The translations under genes were made by a program, and so were the position numbers. From Clostridiales bacterium (GTDB lineage: Bacteria > Bacillota > Clostridia > Oscillospirales > Oscillospiraceae): a stretch of DNA of 9,865 nucleotides. Below are positions 1-4,918 of this stretch, piece by piece. Under the pieces are notes generated by a model that saw only the letters and a list, made by a program, of their open reading frames with translations, ran no database searches and was not told the DNA's origin. Position 1 is the stretch's first letter. Each line of letters opens with the position of its first letter. The stretch lies in assembly GCA_003522945.1 (NCBI GenBank), contig DPHR01000041.1, positions 1 to 9,865 on the forward strand, in the 5' to 3' direction.

Positions 1-45
1 GCCGCCGATCACGGCGACACGGCGCGGCGCTTCTTTTCTTCCCAT
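1..45 (-). CDS. N-terminus of a probable FAD/NAD(P)-binding oxidoreductase (partial, runs off left edge)
   Basis: Reading leftward from the ATG at 45-43 gives MGRKEAPRRVAVIGG, still open at the edge. A short basic lead-in followed by VAVIGG is how many FAD- or NAD(P)-binding Rossmann proteins begin: the first beta strand running into the glycine-rich dinucleotide loop. The start is well supported. A GGGGAGG Shine-Dalgarno sequence lies about 7 bases upstream, and an in-frame TGA (70-72) excludes an earlier start. The gene is divergent from the ABC operon beginning at 327. Only 15 residues are visible, so the family is inference; BaiN/HI0933-type flavoproteins, other flavin oxidoreductases or Gfo/Idh-type dehydrogenases would all fit. 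That a gene starts here is fairly likely; its function is weakly supported. Confidence 0.5.
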   Translation of the reverse strand, partial: MGRKEAPRRVAVIGG

Positions 46-79
46 GGGATGATCCTCCCCGATGATTTTTCACGGGTCA

Positions 80-88
80 ATCTTATCA
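80..88 (-). promoter_or_regulatory. Possible extended -10 element for the leftward gene
   Basis: Read on the minus strand this is TGATAAGAT, a TGn extended -10 with hexamer TAAGAT, about 35 bases upstream of the leftward start codon. The -35 region roughly 17 bases further upstream does not resemble TTGACA, so this would depend on the extended -10. It is weak and unproven. Confidence 0.3.
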
Positions 89-99
89 CAGTTTTTCCC

Positions 100-121
100 G
101 GCGCGAAAGAGCGGCGCGAAA
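100..121. repeat. Short direct repeat GGCGCGAAA x2
   Basis: GGCGCGAAA occurs at 100-108 and 113-121, a 13-base period. The copies sit just upstream of the candidate leftward -10, where an activator or repressor could bind. Such words are not rare in GC-rich DNA, so a regulatory role is only a possibility. Confidence 0.3.
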
Positions 122-200
122 AAATGTGCGGCGCGCAGCGCACAGGTGTGCCAGCCGCTGCCAAAAGACGACGTTTTCTTTCTTCTTCCTCTTCACCGGA

Positions 201-229
201 TTGACAATGCGGCGAAAAATGGGTATATA
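201..229 (+). promoter_or_regulatory. Sigma-A promoter for the ABC transporter operon
   Basis: A perfect -35 hexamer TTGACA (201-206) is followed after 17 bases by TATATA (224-229); TATAAA at 226-231 with a 19-base spacer is an alternative -10. The region is conspicuously AT-rich within GC-rich DNA and is preceded by a pyrimidine tract (about 172-197). Transcription would start near 236, leaving a leader of about 90 bases before the ATG at 327. That leader holds the hairpin and half-site array listed next. Confidence 0.7.
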
Positions 230-241
230 AATATGATAGTA

Positions 242-277
242 AGCAGCGGGTAACGCAAAGCGTGCCGCTGCTCTTTT
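242..277 (+). terminator. Terminator-like hairpin in the operon leader (possible attenuator)
   Basis: Arms AGCAGCGG (242-249) and CCGCTGCT (265-272) pair perfectly over 8 bp. Inside the loop ACGC (253-256) pairs with GCGT (260-263) around an AAA tip, extending the stem across a small internal loop. A C and four Ts (274-277) follow at once. The structure lies between the promoter and the first gene, so it could terminate transcription early or act as a 5' stabilising structure. The T-run is short, so termination efficiency is uncertain. I did not recognise a known riboswitch or T-box. Confidence 0.45.
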
Positions 278-279
278 CT

Positions 280-303
280 GCTAAAACGTTAGCGCGTGCT
301 AAC
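280..303. promoter_or_regulatory. Alternating half-site array GCTAA-N4-TTAGC-N4-GCTAA, possible operator
   Basis: GCTAA (280-284), TTAGC (289-293) and GCTAA (298-302) are spaced exactly 9 bases apart in alternating orientation, separated by AACG and GCGT. The last two form the perfect palindrome GTTAGC-GCGT-GCTAAC (288-303). It lies downstream of the presumed transcription start and ends 23 bases before the first ATG, a position suited to a roadblock repressor, or to an RNA hairpin near the ribosome site. GTTAG/CTAAC cores recall DtxR/IdeR-type metal boxes and TetR-type palindromes, but the spacing differs from the classic DtxR box. The regulator is unknown and none is encoded in the window. 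Confidence 0.45.
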
Positions 304-326
304 CAATAAACAAACGGAGAAAACGC

Positions 327-2063
327 ATGATCGACAAAAAGCTCCTCGCCCTTCTGGGCGCAAACAAGAAGTACATCTATTATACGGCCGCGCTGATGAT
401 CCTCGGCCTTTTTGCCAATCTCAGCATCACGGCGGCCATCTGCCGCACGATTGAGCTGGCGGTAAATTTCCAACAATACGAAACTGCGCGCGTCTTTCTG
501 CTTCCGGCGGCGATTGCTGCGGCGGGCGCGGCGGTGCGGTATGCCGCATCCCGCGGCGCGGGGGAACTGCGCGATACGCTCGGCCGCCGGGCAAAGAAGG
601 AGCTGCGCGAGCGTGTGTACGGCAAGATCGTCCGTCTCGGCGTCCGCTCGGCGGACGGCATGAGCATGGCCGGGCTCACGCAGGTGGCTATGGAGGGCGT
701 GGAGCAGCTGGATCTCTATTATTCCTCGTATATCCCGCAGTTTTTCTATGCGATGGCCGCACCGGTCATCCTCTTCTGCGTTACGTCGCCGGTGGATTGG
801 CGCACGGCGCTCGTGCTGCTCGCGTGCGTGCCGCTCATTCCGCTTTCGATCATCGCGGTCTCAAAATATGCAAAGAAGATCTTTGCAAAGTACTGGGGCA
901 AGTATACCTCCATGGGCGACGCATTTCTCGACAGCGTGCAGGGGATGCGGGAGCTCAAAATTTTCCGCGCCGACGCCGCGCGGCAGAAAAAGATGAACGA
1001 AACGAGCGAAGAATTTCGCCGCATCACAATGAAGGTGCTCACCATGCAGCTTGCGAGCACAACGATCATGGATCTTGTGGCCTACGGCGGCGCGGGCGCC
1101 GGCATTGCCATGGCGGTGACGGGCGTGCTGCGCCGGGGGCTTTCGCTGTTCGCCGCGCTCTTTCTGATTTTGACGGCGGTGGAGTTTTTCCTGCCGCTGC
1201 GCGCGTTCGGCGCAGCGTTTCATGTGGCGATGAACGGCGTGAGCGCGGGCGGAAAGATCCTCTCCCTGCTCGATGAGCCGGAGCCGGTCTGGGGCAGAGC
1301 GGAGGCACAGCCGGGCGAACTGCGGCTGGAGAACGTCTCGTTTTCCTACGACGGACAGCGCGATGTGCTGCACGACGTATCCATGGCCTTTCCCCGCACC
1401 GGTATGACGGCGATCGTCGGGCCGTCCGGGTGCGGAAAGTCCACGGTCGTGAATCTTCTGACCGGCGCACTCCGGCCGCAGAGCGGGCGTGTTACGCTCG
1501 GCGGAGCGAGCATGGAGAGCCTTTCCCGAGAGAGCTACTATGCCCATCTCGCGGTGGTGAGCTGCGGCAGTCACATTTTTAACGACACCGTCCGCGCCAA
1601 CTTCCGTCTTGCCAACGCCGCCGTAACGGACGAGGCGATCTGGGCGGCGCTCAAAACGGTAAATCTCGCGTCGTTCGTCCGGGAAAACGGCGGGCTGGAC
1701 AAGGTAATTGCCGAGGATGCCGCCAATCTCTCCGGCGGACAGAAGCAGCGGCTCGCGCTCGCGGTGAATCTCACGGCGGAGCGGGACATTTATATTCTGG
1801 ACGAGGCAACGAGCAACATCGATATCGAAAGCGAAGAGATTATTATGAAGGCCGTTGCCGCTCTTGCAAAAGAAAAGGCGGTCATTCTCATCTCGCACCG
1901 GCTTGCAAACGTTGTTCCGGCGGAGAAAATTTATGCCATGGAATCTGGCGGGGTTGCCGAATGCGGCACGCACGCCGCGCTCATGGCCTCCGGCGGCGGT
2001 TATGCAAAGCTCTATGCGGCGCAGAAGGCGCTCGAAGAGGGATACCGGGAGGACGAGGAATGA
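327..2063 (+). CDS. CydD-like ABC exporter half-transporter (membrane domain + ATPase), subunit 1
   Basis: This 578-residue type-1 (ABC_membrane) exporter half has about six membrane segments (roughly 17-38, 54-72, 137-155, 159-178, 243-266, 272-292) and a C-terminal ATPase. Visible motifs are A-loop Y341, Walker A GPSGCGKST 365-373 (K371), signature LSGGQ 468-472, Walker B ending D492 with catalytic E493, and switch histidine H524. The stretch from YYSSYIPQFF through DWRTALVLL to PLIPLSII, and LDSVQGMRELKIF, match the CydD pattern. Oddities: the Q-loop glutamine position is cysteine (C413 in VVSCGSHIF), and the usual arginine after the signature is V480. The start has GGAG 7 bases upstream. 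The stop overlaps the next start (ATGA), so it surely pairs with that subunit. Substrate is unknown: thiols by resemblance to CydDC, but heme, siderophore, peptide or drug export are equally possible. ABC exporter identity is certain; the CydD relation is moderate. Confidence 0.93.
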   Translation: MIDKKLLALLGANKKYIYYTAALMILGLFANLSITAAICRTIELAVNFQQYETARVFLLPAAIAAAGAAVRYAASRGAGELRDTLGRRAKKELRERVYGKIVRLGVRSADGMSMAGLTQVAMEGVEQLDLYYSSYIPQFFYAMAAPVILFCVTSPVDWRTALVLLACVPLIPLSIIAVSKYAKKIFAKYWGKYTSMGDAFLDSVQGMRELKIFRADAARQKKMNETSEEFRRITMKVLTMQLASTTIMDLVAYGGAGAGIAMAVTGVLRRGLSLFAALFLILTAVEFFLPLRAFGAAFHVAMNGVSAGGKILSLLDEPEPVWGRAEAQPGELRLENVSFSYDGQRDVLHDVSMAFPRTGMTAIVGPSGCGKSTVVNLLTGALRPQSGRVTLGGASMESLSRESYYAHLAVVSCGSHIFNDTVRANFRLANAAVTDEAIWAALKTVNLASFVRENGGLDKVIAEDAANLSGGQKQRLALAVNLTAERDIYILDEATSNIDIESEEIIMKAVAALAKEKAVILISHRLANVVPAEKIYAMESGGVAECGTHAALMASGGGYAKLYAAQKALEEGYREDEE

Positions 2064-3781
2064 ATACGACAACGAAACCGCGCCGCAGCGGCGCGAAGAT
2101 CATGGCGCAGCTCATCGTTCTGCTCGGTTCGCTCGTGTACATTATGCTGCTCGCCGTAATTAACGGCACGGCGGGCTTTCTGTGCGCCATGGGCGTGACG
2201 CTCTCGGGCGCTGCGGCCATCGCCAAGGCGCTCGGCGAGGAAATCTCCCTTTCCTACGGCGCGCTCATCGCGCTGGCTGTCGGTTGCGGCGTGCTGCGCG
2301 GCCTGCTCCGGTTTGCCGAGCAGTACGGCAACCACTACATTGCCTTCCGTCTGCTGGCGGTGCTGCGCGACAAGATCTTCACGGCGCTGCGCCGTCTCTG
2401 CCCGGCCAAGCTGGAAACCCGGCAGAAGGGCGCCATTATTGCGATGATCACCTCGGACATTGAAACGCTGGAGGTGTTCTATGCACACACCATCTCGCCG
2501 ATCTGCATTGCGGTGCTGCTGAGCGTGGGAATGACGGTGTTCATCGGCTGCGTATCGAGCTGGTATCTGGCGCTCGCTGCGGCGGCGGGGTATGTTACTA
2601 TCGGCGTTCTTGTCCCGCTCGTATTCTCCCGGCGTGTGCGCGTCGCGGGACAGGCCTACCGCGCGGAGTTTTCTTCGTTCAGCGCGTATTTCCTCGACAG
2701 TATCCGCGGCATTCGGGACATTGTACTCCATAATGCGGGCGCGCAGCGCGCCGCGGAAGTTGGCCGGCGTTCGGAGGTGCTTCTCGCTGAGACGAAGAAA
2801 ATGAAGCACGAAACGGCTCACGCCGCCGCGGGTACGGAGCTTTGCGTGTCGCTCTTTATCCTTGCGGGGCTCGCCGTGGGGACGGCGCTCACCGTGACGG
2901 GCGCGCTTACGCCCGGCGCGATGCTCCTTGGCGTCGCGGCGCTCTTCGGATCGTTCGGGCCGGTCATTGCCATTTCGGCGCTGCCGGGCAATCTCACGCA
3001 GACACTCGCCTCGGGCGAGCGGGTGCTCGACCTTCTGGAAGAGGAGAGCGCCGTGCGCGAGGTGGAAGAGGGAGAGGGAGAGAAGATCGACGGCTTTGCC
3101 CATCTCTCGGCAGATGGCGTCACATTCTCCTACGACGGCGTGACGAATGTGTTGAGCGATGTATGGATGTACGCCGAAAGAGGCGAGATCGTCGGTATCG
3201 TCGGCGAATCCGGCTGCGGCAAGTCCACGTTCCTCAAGCTGCTTCTCCGTTTCTGGCAGAAGCAGGGCGGCGAAATTCTTTATAACGGCGCGGACATTGA
3301 TGCAATCGAAACGGCCAGCCTTCTCGACAATGTGACGATGGTGAGCCAGACAACGTATCTCTTTGATGAGACGATCGAGGAAAATCTCCGCATTGCCCGG
3401 CCCGGCGCGGCGCGCGCCGAGATCGAAGAGGCGTGCCGGCTCGCGTCGGTCCATGACTTCATCCTCTCGCTACCGGAGGGGTACGAAACGCGCGTCGGCG
3501 CGCTCGGCGACAATCTCTCCACGGGCGAGAAGCAGCGGCTCGGTCTGGCGCGGGCGCTGCTGCGCGGCAGCGCTCTCATATTGCTCGATGAGCCGACGAG
3601 CAACGTTGACAGCATCAACGAGGGCATCATATTGCAGGCGCTGCGCCGGCTGCGCAATAAGAAGGGCATCATCCTCGTGTCGCACCGCGAGTCCACGATG
3701 GCGATCGCCGATCGGGTATACGGCGTGAAAAACGGCCGGATGTTCCCCCTGCCGCGCGCGGGGAGAGAGGAGAGAATGTAA
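2060..3781 (+). CDS. CydC-like ABC exporter half-transporter, subunit 2
   Basis: This 573-residue partner has a membrane domain (segments near 15-35, 37-58, 67-84, 146-165, 167-189, 260-282, 284-306) and an ATPase. The segment RFAEQYGNHYIAFRLLAVLR, then the SDIETLE stretch and FLDSIRGIRDIV, follow the CydC pattern. Motifs: A-loop Y358, Walker A GESGCGKST 382-390 (K388), Q-loop Q430, Walker B D510-E511 and H542 are all intact. The signature is LSTGE (486-490) instead of LSGGQ. I chose the ATG at 2060: it overlaps the upstream stop as ATGA and has GGGAGG 7 bases ahead. Longer in-frame versions start inside the upstream gene and add an arginine-rich stretch that looks out of frame. In the heterodimer this LSTGE faces the Walker A site of subunit 1, giving one atypical ATP site. 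Confidence 0.92.
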   Translation: MNTTTKPRRSGAKIMAQLIVLLGSLVYIMLLAVINGTAGFLCAMGVTLSGAAAIAKALGEEISLSYGALIALAVGCGVLRGLLRFAEQYGNHYIAFRLLAVLRDKIFTALRRLCPAKLETRQKGAIIAMITSDIETLEVFYAHTISPICIAVLLSVGMTVFIGCVSSWYLALAAAAGYVTIGVLVPLVFSRRVRVAGQAYRAEFSSFSAYFLDSIRGIRDIVLHNAGAQRAAEVGRRSEVLLAETKKMKHETAHAAAGTELCVSLFILAGLAVGTALTVTGALTPGAMLLGVAALFGSFGPVIAISALPGNLTQTLASGERVLDLLEEESAVREVEEGEGEKIDGFAHLSADGVTFSYDGVTNVLSDVWMYAERGEIVGIVGESGCGKSTFLKLLLRFWQKQGGEILYNGADIDAIETASLLDNVTMVSQTTYLFDETIEENLRIARPGAARAEIEEACRLASVHDFILSLPEGYETRVGALGDNLSTGEKQRLGLARALLRGSALILLDEPTSNVDSINEGIILQALRRLRNKKGIILVSHRESTMAIADRVYGVKNGRMFPLPRAGREERM

Positions 3782-4192
3782 ATGAAGATAAAGAGAATCT
3801 TATGGCTCTGCCTCGGCTGCATCGGCCTTGCGCTTGGCGCTCTCGGCGCGGTGCTGCCGCTGCTGCCGACGGTTCCGTTCCTGCTGCTGGCCGCGCTCGG
3901 CTTTGCCAAAAGCTCCGAGCGGCTGCACACGTGGTTCACCGGCACGAAGTTTTATAAAAACAATCTCGAAAGCTATGTGCGCGGCGAGGGCATGACCGCT
4001 GCGGCGAAACGGCGCATCATGCTCACCGTTACGGCGCTCATGGCCGTCGGCTTCGCGCTGATGATGCGAAAGGAGCTCTATATCCTGTGCATCATTCTCG
4101 CCTGCGTCTGGGTCGGGCATGTGATCTATTTTGTTTTCGGCGTGAAAACCTGCCGAAGCGCTCCAATACAGAAGGAAGAGAGCGGCATATAA
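3782..4192 (+). CDS. YbaN/DUF454 family inner-membrane protein
   Basis: This 136-residue protein has an N-terminal hydrophobic hairpin (about 6-42) carrying the DUF454 hallmark GAVLPLLPTVPFLLLAALGFAKSS (21-44), then RLHTWF, a polar middle and two more hydrophobic segments (about 80-94 and 99-120). E. coli YbaN belongs to this family; no molecular function is established. It begins directly after the stop of the CydC-like gene, with AGGAG 9 bases upstream, so it is co-transcribed and probably translationally linked. The context suggests an accessory or assembly role for the transporter or a function on the same substrate, which is inference. The operon ends here: the stop codon runs into the terminator stem. 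The family call is strong; the role is unknown. Confidence 0.88.
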   Translation: MKIKRILWLCLGCIGLALGALGAVLPLLPTVPFLLLAALGFAKSSERLHTWFTGTKFYKNNLESYVRGEGMTAAAKRRIMLTVTALMAVGFALMMRKELYILCIILACVWVGHVIYFVFGVKTCRSAPIQKEESGI

Positions 4193-4237
4193 AAAATCTC
4201 CGTATAACCGGTCAAACGGGTTATACGGAGATTTTTT
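4191..4237. terminator. Bidirectional rho-independent terminator between convergent genes
   Basis: Left arm 4191-4209 and right arm 4219-4237 are perfectly complementary over 19 bp, including A6 on the left and T6 on the right, with a 9-base loop (4210-4218). The GC-containing core is TCTCCGTATAACC. Because each strand ends in a T-run after the stem, it can stop both the rightward ABC operon and the leftward flavodoxin gene. Its left end overlaps the TAA of the DUF454 gene. Confidence 0.93.
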
Positions 4238-4271
4238 ATGGAATGGATATTCTGCGGCGCGCCGGGACGGA

Positions 4272-4751
4272 TCACTTGCCGAACGTTTCGAGCCACGCGC
4301 GCACGGCCTCGGCGCTCTCCCGCGCGCTCATGCGCTTGCCGGGCAGAATGTCGGCCGCGGGGCAGACAGTGCGCAGAATATCGGCCGTCTTTCCCATGCC
4401 GCTGCCGCCGGAGGTGGCGAACGGGATCACGGTCTTGCCGGTAAAATCGTAGCTTTCAAGAAACGTTTCGATGATGCGCGGCGCCTGATACCACCAGATC
4501 GGGAAGCCGACGAACACGGTGCCGTACTGCGCCATATCCTCCACGCGGCCCGCAATGGCCGGGCGGCTGTGCTCATCCTTCATCTCGAGCGTGCTGCGGC
4601 TCTTCTTGTCCATCCAGTTCAGATCGGCGGAGGTGTACGCCGTCTCGGGACGGATCTCAAAAAGGTCGCCGCCGGTCACGGCGGAGAGCGTTTTCGCAAG
4701 CTTTGCCGTTTCACCGCTGGCGGAGAAATACGCGATCAGAATTTTATTCAT
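4272..4751 (-). CDS. Flavodoxin (FMN-binding, short-chain)
   Basis: This 159-residue soluble flavodoxin is an FMN-dependent low-potential electron carrier or small reductase of the Flavodoxin_4-like type. The strand MNKILIAYFS leads into the phosphate-binding loop SASGET (10-15). Loops expected to flank the flavin ring are visible at FVGFPIWWYQAPR (80-92) and FATSGGSGMG (111-120), and the C-terminal helix ends in AWLETFGK. I chose the ATG at 4751: the protein then begins exactly at the first beta strand and has an AAGGGGG ribosome site 9 bases ahead. A longer reading from 4814 would add 21 unrelated residues that cover the promoter. It is a single gene, convergent with the ABC operon and divergent from uvrB. 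The redox partner is not evident. Confidence 0.92.
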   Translation of the reverse strand: MNKILIAYFSASGETAKLAKTLSAVTGGDLFEIRPETAYTSADLNWMDKKSRSTLEMKDEHSRPAIAGRVEDMAQYGTVFVGFPIWWYQAPRIIETFLESYDFTGKTVIPFATSGGSGMGKTADILRTVCPAADILPGKRMSARESAEAVRAWLETFGK

Positions 4752-4773
4752 AGGGAAGCACCCCCTTAAAATC

Positions 4774-4793
4774 ATTATATTGTCAGTATAGCA
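4774..4793 (-). promoter_or_regulatory. Promoter region of the flavodoxin gene
   Basis: On the minus strand there is an extended -10, TGCTATACT (4793-4785), and 5 bases further on a second hexamer, TATAAT (4779-4774). No convincing TTGACA lies 17 bases upstream of either. The extended -10 is the better candidate because the TGn motif compensates for a poor -35. The leader to the ATG at 4751 would be short, about 25-30 bases. Confidence 0.55.
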
Positions 4794-4852
4794 TATCCCG
4801 CGGCGGAAATCCACCGGGCAGGGAGTTTTTACGCACGGGGCGGGCGAATTGC

Positions 4853-4881
4853 TTGTGCGGCGCGGCGCGGCGTGGTATAAT
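4853..4881 (+). promoter_or_regulatory. Promoter of the uvrB-MATE-polA operon
   Basis: A perfect extended -10, TGGTATAAT (4873-4881), has a -35-like TTGTGC (4853-4858) at 17 bases; TTGCTT (4849-4854) is an alternative at 21 bases. The spacer contains three perfect tandem GCGGC units (4857-4871). The leader is about 30 bases, AT-rich, and ends in AAAAGGAG (4905-4912), 6 bases from the uvrB ATG. I see no LexA/DinR-type box (CGAAC-N4-GTTCG) overlapping it, so SOS control is not supported by sequence. Confidence 0.7.
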
Positions 4882-4918
4882 AAATCAGTTATAGAAATTA
4901 TTTTAAAAGGAGCGCGTT

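Noticed and set aside
125..144. Inverted repeat TGTGCG-N8-CGCACA in the divergent region
   Set aside because: Six-base GC-rich arms with an 8-base loop are easily found by chance here, and it has no T-run or conserved context; kept only as a note.
62..253. Small plus-strand frame of 63 codons in the leader region, and the minus-strand frame 9-476
   Set aside because: No ribosome site or conserved features; both cross the promoter and regulatory elements, and the minus frame conflicts with the better supported start at 45.
1961..2059. N-terminal extension of the CydC-like protein by 33 residues
   Set aside because: The extension lies inside the upstream ABC gene, is Arg-rich, and lacks a ribosome site; the ATGA overlap at 2060 with GGGAGG is far better.
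861..3454. Long open frames on the minus strand (861-2072 and 2012-3454) opposite the two ABC genes
   Set aside because: They are rich in Arg/His/Ala with no recognisable domain and lie exactly antisense to genes with full motif sets. Long antisense frames are expected in GC-rich DNA with strong third-position bias.
4752..4814. 21-residue extension of the flavodoxin
   Set aside because: It covers the -10 elements and precedes the normal first beta strand; the ATG at 4751 has its own ribosome site.
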